A program made the position numbers and the translations under genes. Shown piece by piece: positions 1-6,039 of a stretch of 6,200 nt of DNA (its first letter is position 1; each line of letters opens with the position of its first letter). This DNA is from Deltaproteobacteria bacterium (GTDB lineage Bacteria; Desulfobacterota; Desulfuromonadia; Desulfuromonadales; Geopsychrobacteraceae). The notes under the pieces are model-generated. The model did no database searches and was not told where the DNA came from. It was given only the letters and a program-made list of their open reading frames with translations. The DNA lies in NCBI GenBank assembly GCA_009993495.1, contig JAACTI010000236.1, positions 1 to 6,200 on the forward strand, read 5' to 3'.

Positions 1-767
1 AAACGTATATTGGTCAGTCCAGCCGCACCCAAACGGCTGGCGGCGGGGTTTTCGTGACTGGCGGCGCCAAGAAAGGCGGCGCGCAGGGCCGGATCGGTCA
101 GCAGGCGACTGCTTTGACCCTGTTCGACAATTGTGCCGTTTGACAAAAGGTAAGCGCGGTCTGAACCCGACAGGGCGCGGGCGGCATTCTGTTCAACCAG
201 CAAAATCGTGCGGCCCGCCCGGGCCAGCTGGTGGATAATGGCGAAAATCTCGTCGGTGATCAAAGGTGCCAATCCCAGACTGGGCTCGTCAAGCAACAGC
301 AGACGCGGTCCGGCCATCAACGCCCGCCCCATGGCCAGCATCTGCTGCTCACCACCGGACAAAGTGCCTGCCAGCTGCGTACGACGTTCTTTAAGTTTCG
401 GGAAACGGGCGAAGACTTCTTCCCTGCGAATCGCCTCTTCCCCTTTTGCAAGGCGCAGGGACACAGCGCCGAGTTGCAAATTTTCTTCGACCGAAAGGGA
501 GCCGAAGACCTCGCGTCCTTCGGGCGAAAGGGCCAGGCCAAGGCGCACCATTTGCACCGGGCTCTTGCCGGCGACCGGCTTGCCGTCCAGCAGAATGCTG
601 CCACCCGTCGGCTTGACCAGCCCCATGAGACACTTGAGCAGGGTGCTTTTCCCCGCGCCATTGGCACCGACCAGGGCCACCGTCTCACCAGCGGCGATTT
701 CAAGGCTAACCCCAAACAGGGCCTGGGCCGCATCATAATGGGCCGTCAGCTTATCAATTTTCAGCAT
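1..767 (-). CDS. livF: LivF, branched-chain amino acid ABC transporter ATP-binding protein (3' end outside window)
   Basis: Second ATPase of the LIV/HAAT-type amino-acid importer; it hydrolyses ATP on the cytoplasmic face of the LivHM permease. I translated 255 codons from ATG 765-767 to base 3 without a stop. Walker A GANGAGKST is at residues 34-42, the signature LSGGEQQ at 136-142 and Walker B LLLLDEP at 156-162. The switch region reads VEQN at 191-194, with Gln where most ABC ATPases have His; this is usual for LivF and separates it from the neighbouring LivG. Its ATG shares one base with the livG stop (TGATG), and only a distant GGAAG lies upstream, so translation is probably coupled. LivF proteins normally end just after a (Y/F)LG motif at about 235 residues. 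Here FLG is followed by at least 21 more residues up to the window edge, so the protein has a C-terminal tail of unknown length. Confidence 0.93.
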   Translation of the reverse strand, partial: MLKIDKLTAHYDAAQALFGVSLEIAAGETVALVGANGAGKSTLLKCLMGLVKPTGGSILLDGKPVAGKSPVQMVRLGLALSPEGREVFGSLSVEENLQLGAVSLRLAKGEEAIRREEVFARFPKLKERRTQLAGTLSGGEQQMLAMGRALMAGPRLLLLDEPSLGLAPLITDEIFAIIHQLARAGRTILLVEQNAARALSGSDRAYLLSNGTIVEQGQSSRLLTDPALRAAFLGAASHENPAASRLGAAGLTNIR

Positions 768-1531
768 CAAGCTGTCGCTTCCATGCACCCCAGATAGGCC
801 TCCAGAACCCGTGGATTACGTCTGACTTCAGCGGGCGTGCCACTAGCGATCTTCTGTCCGCTGTCAAGCACCACCACCTGATCCGCCAGCTTCATCACCA
901 GATCCATATCGTGTTCGATCAGTAACAGGGTGTGACCAGCGCGGCGCAATAAATGTAACTGCTCACCAACGGCCGCTGTTTCAGCGGCATTCAGACCGGC
1001 AACCGGTTCATCGAGCAAAATCAGTTGGGGGTTGCCAACGGTGGCACGCGCCAGCTCGACCCTTTTTTTGTCACCGTAAGCCAGCACCGCCGCCGGCCAG
1101 TCAGCCTTGTCACCCAGGCCGAAACGATCGAGGGCTTCCAGAGCGCGCAGTCGCAGCCGGCGCTCGCGGTGGCGCAGATAAGGCAGGCGCAGCATCGCCA
1201 TCACCATGGAACTGCCCGCCTCGCAGGTCAATCCGGTCAGCACGTTGTCGAGCACGGAAAGGCGGGGGAACAACTTGAGGTTCTGAAAGGTTCGCGCAAT
1301 ACCGCAGCGCGCAATCTGGTGAGCAGCGAGGGAACTAATGGCCGCGCCGCGAAACAGCACCCGGCCGCTGCTGGGTTGCAGCACCCCGGTCATGCAGTTG
1401 ATCAGAGTACTTTTACCCGCACCATTAGGACCGATCAGGGCGGTCACCTGCCCCGGGAAAACCTCGAAGCTGACCTGGCTCAGGGCCGGCAGCCCACCGA
1501 AGTTTTTGCTGAGCTGTTCAAGCCGTAACAT
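767..1531 (-). CDS. livG: LivG, branched-chain amino acid ABC transporter ATP-binding protein
   Basis: First ATPase of the LIV-type importer, 254 residues, the usual size. Walker A GPNGAGKST is at residues 34-42. The Q-loop Gln is in the RTFQNLKLF segment at 80-88. The signature is the degenerate LAYGDKKR (150-157), which is characteristic of LivG where other ABC proteins have LSGGQ. Walker B LILLDEP is at 170-176, followed by the family's AGLN, and the switch His is H207 in LIEHDM. Start ATG 1529-1531 has an AAGG-type ribosome site about 7-8 bases upstream. The start lies inside the end of livM (14-base overlap), and the stop overlaps the livF start. It presumably forms a heterodimer with LivF bound to LivHM. 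The substrate (branched-chain, aromatic or another amino acid) cannot be read from an ATPase. Confidence 0.96.
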   Translation of the reverse strand: MLRLEQLSKNFGGLPALSQVSFEVFPGQVTALIGPNGAGKSTLINCMTGVLQPSSGRVLFRGAAISSLAAHQIARCGIARTFQNLKLFPRLSVLDNVLTGLTCEAGSSMVMAMLRLPYLRHRERRLRLRALEALDRFGLGDKADWPAAVLAYGDKKRVELARATVGNPQLILLDEPVAGLNAAETAAVGEQLHLLRRAGHTLLLIEHDMDLVMKLADQVVVLDSGQKIASGTPAEVRRNPRVLEAYLGCMEATA

Positions 1532-2519
1532 TTTTTTGCCTTAGTCGCGCCAGCTGCACTCGCAGCAGATCAAGGAGGCCGGTGATCAGCCCCTGGGGCA
1601 GAAACATCAGCACCAGCACCAGAATACCGCCGTGGACGAAATCCTTGTAGGTCTCGAACAGATCCATCCATTCCGGCAGCAGGGTGATCAGCGCCGCGCC
1701 GAAGAGCGACCCCCAGATGGAGCCCATGCCGCCAATCACCACCATAATCACCAAATCTGTCGAGACGAAGATCCCAAAAGAATCGGGACTGATAAACCCA
1801 TAGGTGTGCGCAAAGAGACTGCCCGCCACCGAAGCAAGCACTGCCGAAAGAACAAAGACCTTCACCTTGGCCCGGCGGGTATCAACCCCCAGGGCGGCCG
1901 CCGCAATTTCGTCGCCGGCCAGGGCCGAAAGCCCCCGCCCGACGCCACTGCGCACCAGGTTGAGACACAAGAGCAGACTCAACAGCGCCAGCCCCCAGAG
2001 CAGATAATGCAGGCGGAGCTCATCATCAAAGGCAAAGGATCCAAGGCTGAGACTGGGGATACCATAGAAACCGCTGGGCCCGCCGGTCATCTGATCCCAT
2101 TGCAATAAAATGGTATGAAAAACAAAATTCAAACCCAAAGTCGCCATGGCCAGGTAATGCCCGGTGAGGCGCAGGGCCGGAATCCCCACCAGTAGCGCCA
2201 CCAGTGCCACCAGGCCCGCCACCAGCAGCATGGCCAGCCAGGAATCAAGGCCGAAGGTCACGCAGGCAATCGCCGAACCATAGGCCCCCAGCCCGAAAAA
2301 GGCCGCATGCCCCAGGGAAATCTGCCCGGCATAACCAATAAACAGGTTAAGACCCAGCACCACAATGGCATGAATGGCAATCAGATTGGTCAGCCCGAGG
2401 GTATAGGGGTTATTTTCAACCAGCGGGAAAACCAGCAACAGCAGTGACAGGGCCGTAACCCAGAGTCCGGTGCGATGCAAAGCGATAAAGTAGAGAAATT
2501 TCTGGCGGTCGGTCATCAT
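1518..2519 (-). CDS. livM: LivM, branched-chain amino acid ABC transporter permease
   Basis: Integral inner-membrane permease of the LIV-type importer, 333 residues, mostly hydrophobic helices. Family landmarks visible: GYAGQISLGHAAFFGLGAY at residues 62-80, TGGPSG at 145-150, the cytoplasmic coupling loop with DEIAAAALGVD around 203-213 (contact site for the ATPases), VIGGMGSIWG at 261-270 and a closing LMFLPQGL at about 304-311. These separate it from LivH, which lacks the GQ(I/V)SLGH block. Start ATG 2517-2519 overlaps the iorB stop as ATGA; a second in-frame ATG follows at once, so one residue is uncertain. No good ribosome site is visible, which fits coupling to iorB translation. It is separated from its permease partner livH by the two oxidoreductase genes, an unusual layout for a liv operon. 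Confidence 0.95.
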   Translation of the reverse strand: MMTDRQKFLYFIALHRTGLWVTALSLLLLVFPLVENNPYTLGLTNLIAIHAIVVLGLNLFIGYAGQISLGHAAFFGLGAYGSAIACVTFGLDSWLAMLLVAGLVALVALLVGIPALRLTGHYLAMATLGLNFVFHTILLQWDQMTGGPSGFYGIPSLSLGSFAFDDELRLHYLLWGLALLSLLLCLNLVRSGVGRGLSALAGDEIAAAALGVDTRRAKVKVFVLSAVLASVAGSLFAHTYGFISPDSFGIFVSTDLVIMVVIGGMGSIWGSLFGAALITLLPEWMDLFETYKDFVHGGILVLVLMFLPQGLITGLLDLLRVQLARLRQKNVTA

Positions 2520-3019
2520 GTCTCAGCCATTCCCTGCTCAAAGGCCTGAAGATTTTGCACCACAAACCTTTCCGGCGCTAATTGACGAATTGCCGCTTCA
2601 CATTCCCGCGCCCTGCAGAAAAGCGCGCCCTGTTTAACCGCAAAGCCCAGAAGCACCAGATTGGCGAGCACCGGGTTGCCCAGAGCTCGCGCCATGGCCG
2701 TAGCATCAATGCGGGCGCCCTCCCCGGCCTGGTCGCTGCTGATCAGCAGCCTACCTTCGGGTTTCAACAGCCCCCGGTGTACCGGCAGGTTGGCTTCCCA
2801 GAGGAAAAAACCTACATCCCCCTGCGCGGTGCGGATCAAAGGGCCGGCAAAAGAACCAACCTTAATCGTCGAGAGCACTGTTCCGCCACGCTGGGCCATG
2901 CCGTGAGTTTCAGAGGTCAGCACCGCAAGGCCGCGATTCACCGCCACTTGCGCAATCACCCGGGTCAGAAAAAGCACCCCCTGCCCGCCGATACCGCTGA
3001 CAATAATCTGTTGTTTCAT
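2516..3019 (-). CDS. iorB: IorB, indolepyruvate:ferredoxin oxidoreductase beta subunit
   Basis: Small subunit of indolepyruvate:ferredoxin oxidoreductase, homologous to the gamma domain of pyruvate:ferredoxin oxidoreductase. Together with IorA it converts aryl 2-oxo acids plus CoA to aryl-acyl-CoA, CO2 and reduced ferredoxin in the cytoplasm. The N-terminus has the family fold signature IVSGIGGQGV at residues 6-15, and ETHGMAQRGG at 37-46 is the second hallmark. The length of 167 residues is on the short side of the family. I chose ATG 3017-3019 over the in-frame GTG 3020-3022, because the strong GGAGG at 3027-3031 is 7 bases from the ATG but only 4 from the GTG. The ATG shares one base with the iorA stop (TGATG), and the iorB stop overlaps the livM start, so the subunits are probably made together and coupled to the transporter. 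Confidence 0.94.
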   Translation of the reverse strand: MKQQIIVSGIGGQGVLFLTRVIAQVAVNRGLAVLTSETHGMAQRGGTVLSTIKVGSFAGPLIRTAQGDVGFFLWEANLPVHRGLLKPEGRLLISSDQAGEGARIDATAMARALGNPVLANLVLLGFAVKQGALFCRARECEAAIRQLAPERFVVQNLQAFEQGMAET

Positions 3020-4845
3020 CACGGTTCCTCCCTGCCGATGGCATCAACCGGACAGACGGGAATGCAGGTACCGCAGCCGATACAGCGATCCCTGTCAACC
3101 TGCGCCACCCGCCCTTCCTCGTCAAATATCAGTGCCGGGCATTCGAAGGCGTTGGTACACTTGCGGCAGCCGATGCACTTGTCGTTGATGCGAACGATGG
3201 TCGCAGCCTGGTTTTTGCGCACCCGCGGATCCATGATGCAGCCGTGACGCGAAATCAGCACCGCGACTCCGCCCTTGTCGCTGCGGAGGTAAGTATCGGC
3301 ATTTTTCAGCAGCGTCTCGAAACGCTCATGGTCGTAGGGATCACAGGTTTCAAGGAACGCGACCCCGCAGGCCTTGACCAAGGGTTCAATAGCCACCCCT
3401 TTGGTTGCTTTGCCTCCGGCGGCCACGCCCATGTGTGGCACCGGCTGACCACCGGTCATGGCGGCGGTCGCATTATCGAGGATAACCACAATCATGCGCG
3501 TCTGCTGAATGACGGCGTTGATCAGCGCCGGAATTCCGGCGTGAAAAAAGGTCGAATCCCCAATGGTCACGACGATGGTCGGAAACTCACCATCCTGCGC
3601 ATAGGCCTGATAAAAACCGGCCCCTTGACTGATACAGGCGCCCATACAGTGAACCGTGTTGACCGCGCCGAGATTCATGCCCAGGGTGTAACAACCAATA
3701 TCCGAAGGGAAAATCCCTTGGGGAAAAGTTTTCTTGATGGCGTAAAAAGCCGCACGGTGCGGACAACCGGGACACAAAGAGGGACGCTGGCCGCGCCCTT
3801 CGGTCGCGACCGCGGCCGGGGATTCAAGCCCAAGAAAAGCCGTCAGTACCCGATGAATCACGTCAGGCGTCAGCTCACCTTCAGGCGGCACGCCGCCCCC
3901 TTGCTTACCGACACTGCCCGGATGGGCGAGTTGCAGCTCAATCACCGGATAGGTTTCTTCAAGCACCAGCACCCGGTCATAATCGCGGCGCAGGGTCTCC
4001 ATAAAAGACGGGCTCAAGGGATAGGGCATCAACACCTGATAAAGATCGACCTGGCCACTCAGATCGAGCTCGGCGAGCAGATCGACCAGATGAGAAAAAA
4101 CGATTCCCGCTGCAACCAGGGCGGTGCGCGGCTGACTCTGGTTGCCCGGCGTTAAGCGCGGCTGCCAGTCGGCTTCGCGCGCGATCTGAGCAAGATTGGC
4201 ATTGAGTTTGCGGTGCAGGGCGGGCAAAAAAGCCGGCGTCGCGGCCCAGCGGGTTGGGTCTTTTTTGAAGTTTGCCCGGCGGTCGAGTTTAAGGGGCGGA
4301 AGCAGCGCAACATTCTGGCGCGAATGGCAAATGCGCGTCGTCGGGCGCAGGACAATATTCCTTTCATATTTTTCCGACAGGGCAAAGGCTGCTGCAATCA
4401 TCTCCTTAGCTTCCAGCGGGCTGGCCGGATCCAGCACCGGCACCCGCGCCTGCAAACAAAACAGACGCGTGTCCTGTTCATTCTGCGAACTGTGGGGCCC
4501 GGGATCATCGGCGACAATCGTCAGCATTCCCCCCTGAACGCCCAGATAGGCGGTGCGCATGAAGGGATCGGCGGCGACATTCAAACCCACCTGTTTCATG
4601 ACCGCCACCGAGCGCTTGCCCGTATAACTGGCCGCCAGGGCCACTTCGAAGGCAATCTTTTCGTTGACCGACCATTCAACGTGCAGAGGCTCAAGCGCAC
4701 GCTGCCGGGAATCGATGACCGCCTGCAGAATTTCCGTCGATGGCGTCCCAGGGTAGGCCGCCGCCACCTGGCAACCCGCTTCAATCAGCCCCTGCCCCAT
4801 GGCTTCATTGCCCATCAGCAGTTTGATGAGATCTGGTTCTGTCAT
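3019..4845 (-). CDS. iorA: IorA, indolepyruvate:ferredoxin oxidoreductase alpha subunit
   Basis: Large catalytic subunit of indolepyruvate:ferredoxin oxidoreductase, 608 residues, normal length. Order of domains: an N-terminal pyrimidine-binding-type transketolase domain with YPGTPSTEI (31-39), HVEWSVNEK (55-63) and DDPGPHSSQNEQDTR (113-127); a middle domain; then the thiamine-diphosphate domain starting near CPGCPHR (358-364). The GDST at 429-432 through D457-N458 is the TPP/Mg motif, followed by TGGQ 464-467. The C-terminus is a two-[4Fe-4S] ferredoxin domain. Its first motif is C557, C560, C563 and C569 (CX2CX2CX5CP); its second is C588, C591, C594 and C598 (CX2CX2CX3CP). It oxidises arylpyruvates and possibly branched-chain 2-oxo acids to acyl-CoA. 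ATG 4843-4845 has AAAGG upstream with about 5 bases spacing. The frame stays open upstream to about 5130, but that part lies antiphase over livH and does not resemble IorA, so it is excluded. Confidence 0.96.
   Translation of the reverse strand: MTEPDLIKLLMGNEAMGQGLIEAGCQVAAAYPGTPSTEILQAVIDSRQRALEPLHVEWSVNEKIAFEVALAASYTGKRSVAVMKQVGLNVAADPFMRTAYLGVQGGMLTIVADDPGPHSSQNEQDTRLFCLQARVPVLDPASPLEAKEMIAAAFALSEKYERNIVLRPTTRICHSRQNVALLPPLKLDRRANFKKDPTRWAATPAFLPALHRKLNANLAQIAREADWQPRLTPGNQSQPRTALVAAGIVFSHLVDLLAELDLSGQVDLYQVLMPYPLSPSFMETLRRDYDRVLVLEETYPVIELQLAHPGSVGKQGGGVPPEGELTPDVIHRVLTAFLGLESPAAVATEGRGQRPSLCPGCPHRAAFYAIKKTFPQGIFPSDIGCYTLGMNLGAVNTVHCMGACISQGAGFYQAYAQDGEFPTIVVTIGDSTFFHAGIPALINAVIQQTRMIVVILDNATAAMTGGQPVPHMGVAAGGKATKGVAIEPLVKACGVAFLETCDPYDHERFETLLKNADTYLRSDKGGVAVLISRHGCIMDPRVRKNQAATIVRINDKCIGCRKCTNAFECPALIFDEEGRVAQVDRDRCIGCGTCIPVCPVDAIGREEP
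3020..3031 (-). promoter_or_regulatory. Ribosome binding site of iorB inside the end of iorA
   Basis: On the minus strand GGAGG (3031-3027) is followed by AACC, then GTG and ATG. This is the best Shine-Dalgarno match in the operon and lies inside the last codons of iorA. The spacing favours the ATG at 3019. It suggests that IorB has its own strong initiation in addition to coupling. Confidence 0.7.
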
Positions 4846-4876
4846 TTTTGCCTTTCTATGAGTGCCATAAGTCACA

Positions 4877-4903
4877 TAAATCCCATCGGACGAATGGGAT
4901 TTA
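4877..4903 (-). repeat. 10-bp perfect inverted repeat (hairpin) between livH and iorA
   Basis: TAAATCCCAT (4877-4886) and ATGGGATTTA (4894-4903) are perfectly complementary, with a 7-base loop. On the transcribed minus strand the stem is preceded by a T-rich tract and followed by TGTGACTTATGG, with no U-run after it, so it does not look like an intrinsic terminator in either direction. It ends about 22 bases before the iorA ribosome site and does not hide it. It could be an RNA-processing or stability hairpin that sets different amounts of livH and iorA messages, or a DNA operator. It occupies the only real gap in the operon. Confidence 0.6.
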
Positions 4904-4915
4904 GTAAAAACAAAA

Positions 4916-5782
4916 TCATTTCCCCAGCAACCCTTTGGGTCGTACGAACAGCACCAGCAACAGCACCACGAAAGCGACCACATCTTTGTAGGCACTCGAC
5001 AGGTAACCGGCCGACAGCGATTCCAGCAAGCCCAGGCCAACCCCGCCAAGAATCGCACCGGGGAAAGAACCAAAGCCGCCGAGAATCGCGGCGGCAAAGC
5101 CCTTGAGGCCCAGGAGGACACCGACATCATAATTGAGCGTGGTAATTGGCGTCACCAGCACCCCGGCCAGGCCACCCAGAGCGCCGGCAATGGCATAGCT
5201 GGTCAAACGTACCCGGCCGGCAGGAATACCGACCACCGCCGCTGCGGTTGAATTGGACGCCACCGCCCGCATGGACAAACCCAGGGGGGTGCGATAAAAA
5301 AACCACAACAGCAGCACAATGGCAATCAGAGTTAAAAAAAGAATCCACAAAGCCTGGGGTAACAGGGACGCACCGAAGAATTCGAGGGGCAGATCGGGGG
5401 TCAACGGTGGCAGGGCCATGCGGTTTTTACCCCACACCAGCTTAATCAGGCCGCGCAGAATGATGGACAAACCAACGGTGAGAAAGATCAACACCAGAGG
5501 GTTTTCCGAGCGCGCCGGACGCAGGCCGAAGCGTTCAACCAGCATCGCCACCAGCGCCACCCCGGCCACGGCCAGCAACACCCCCGGTACCATGGGCAGA
5601 CCAAGGGCAAAGAGCGCCGAGAACATCAGCATGCCGCCCAGGGAAACGAAATCGACCTGAACAAAATTGACGATGCCCATGGTGTTGTTGACCACGCAGA
5701 ACCCCAGAGCAATCAGAGCATAGATCGCCCCGCTGGTAAGGCCGGAAAAACTGTATTGAAGAAAATCAGCAAGCTCAGGCAA
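4916..5782 (-). CDS. livH: LivH, branched-chain amino acid ABC transporter permease (TTG start)
   Basis: Inner-membrane permease partner of LivM in the LIV-type importer. It is strongly hydrophobic with about eight predicted helices. Typical features are the first helix with GLTSGAIYALIALGF, the coupling loop RAVASNSTAAAVVGI, the LGGLAG stretch, GGFGSFPGAILGG, and an ending VRPKGLLGK. The usual NFAHG/NFAQG block after helix 1 reads NFVQV here. No ATG or GTG start is available: going upstream, the frame stays open to a TGA at 5843-5845 with only TTG/CTG-type codons. I prefer TTG 5780-5782 (288 residues), because GGAG at 5788-5791 lies 5 bases before it and the result matches the family's usual N-terminus. 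TTG 5807-5809 (297 residues) is the alternative, with a poorer ribosome site. It is the first gene of the operon; the gap to iorA is 70 bp. Confidence 0.93.
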   Translation of the reverse strand: MPELADFLQYSFSGLTSGAIYALIALGFCVVNNTMGIVNFVQVDFVSLGGMLMFSALFALGLPMVPGVLLAVAGVALVAMLVERFGLRPARSENPLVLIFLTVGLSIILRGLIKLVWGKNRMALPPLTPDLPLEFFGASLLPQALWILFLTLIAIVLLLWFFYRTPLGLSMRAVASNSTAAAVVGIPAGRVRLTSYAIAGALGGLAGVLVTPITTLNYDVGVLLGLKGFAAAILGGFGSFPGAILGGVGLGLLESLSAGYLSSAYKDVVAFVVLLLVLFVRPKGLLGK

Positions 5783-5791
5783 GGGCGCTCC
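5780..5791 (-). promoter_or_regulatory. Ribosome binding site deciding the livH TTG start
   Basis: On the minus strand GGAG (5791-5788), a 5-base spacer CGCCC, and TTG (5782-5780). This spacing supports the inner TTG over the one at 5809, which has only a G-rich but poorly matching stretch ahead of it. Confidence 0.5.
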
Positions 5792-5878
5792 GCAGGCAGG
5801 CAGAATCAAGCGCCCACAGGGTAGCCAGAATGGCGGTACTTTTCAAGAAAACAAATTTCAAACTGCGGGCAAAACATA

Positions 5879-5905
5879 ATTGTATCTATTCAGCTCCGAT
5901 GTCAC
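5879..5905 (-). promoter_or_regulatory. Weak sigma70-like promoter candidate for the liv-ior operon
   Basis: On the minus strand GTGACA (5905-5900) resembles a -35 box (5 of 6) and TACAAT (5884-5879) a -10 box (5 of 6). The 15-base spacer is shorter than optimal. Transcription would begin near 5872, giving a leader of roughly 90 bases before the TTG 5782 start. The boxes overlap the downstream edge of the inverted-repeat element at 5882-6027. If this promoter is the real one, that element is upstream DNA rather than part of the livH message. This is a by-eye match only. Confidence 0.3.
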
Positions 5906-6027
5906 AGTGCCCGAGCCCCCCCCATTCCACGGGCCGCATGAATCCCTCCCTGGAGCTTAGCTGTCGCCATCCGGGCGACAGCTACCCGTTCCATGGCGGC
6001 CTCAGGCTCTGCAGGGTGAATAGTTAC
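5882..6027 (-). repeat. 146-bp inverted-repeat-bounded structured element upstream of livH
   Basis: The element is bounded by GTATCTATTCA (5882-5892) and TGAATAGTTAC (6017-6027), which pair at 10 of 11 positions. Inside, on the minus strand, CCCTG (6016-6012) pairs with CAGGG (5952-5948), and after a 2-base bulge GAGC (6009-6006) pairs with GCTC (5956-5953). That stem encloses a perfect 11-bp hairpin (5958-5984). Beside it GCCCG (5934-5930) pairs with CGGGC (5913-5909). The result is a closed multi-branch fold with an outer P1 helix. It may be a structured leader RNA or small RNA, or a MITE whose termini are the outer repeats. I recognise no known family, and no clear target-site duplication is visible. 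There is no convincing coding sequence here. Confidence 0.55.
5958..5984 (-). repeat. Perfect 11-bp stem hairpin inside the upstream element
   Basis: TAGCTGTCGCC (5958-5968) and GGCGACAGCTA (5974-5984) are exactly complementary around a 5-base loop. No U-run follows on either strand, so it is not an ordinary intrinsic terminator. It is the central hairpin of the multi-branch structure at 5882-6027. Confidence 0.75.
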
Positions 6028-6039
6028 CTCAAAATTTAC

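Noticed and set aside
208..797. Plus-strand frames opposite livF
   Set aside because: Overlapping frames antisense to a clear ABC ATPase with all motifs intact; no family resemblance.
3244..4155. 303-codon open frame on the plus strand opposite iorA
   Set aside because: It lies wholly antisense to the well-conserved IorA and has a low-complexity, charged composition typical of a shadow frame in GC-rich DNA. It shows no recognisable motif.
4861..4875. Possible CRP-like half site (TGTGAC) between livH and iorA
   Set aside because: The second half does not match the symmetric consensus, and the site is within an operon.
4213..5106. 297-codon open frame on the plus strand spanning the iorA and livH ends
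   Set aside because: It runs antisense across two solid genes and the gap between them. No domain is recognisable, and the length is explained by codon bias on the opposite strand.
4846..5130. Upstream extension of the iorA frame by 95 codons
   Set aside because: The extension overlaps livH in another frame and has no IorA-like sequence. The ATG at 4845 has a ribosome site and gives the normal family N-terminus.
5840..5851. Small palindrome TTTTC-TT-GAAAA before livH
   Set aside because: Five-base arms of A/T-rich sequence are expected by chance, and it matches no operator I know, including the TyrR box.
5885..6027. Resemblance to cobalamin (CACTGTGAC) or c-di-GMP-I (GCAGAGCC) riboswitch motifs
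   Set aside because: Only short fragments match. The conserved cobalamin core and B12 box, and the paired GCAAACC/ACGCAAAGCC blocks of the c-di-GMP-I class, are absent in the required order.
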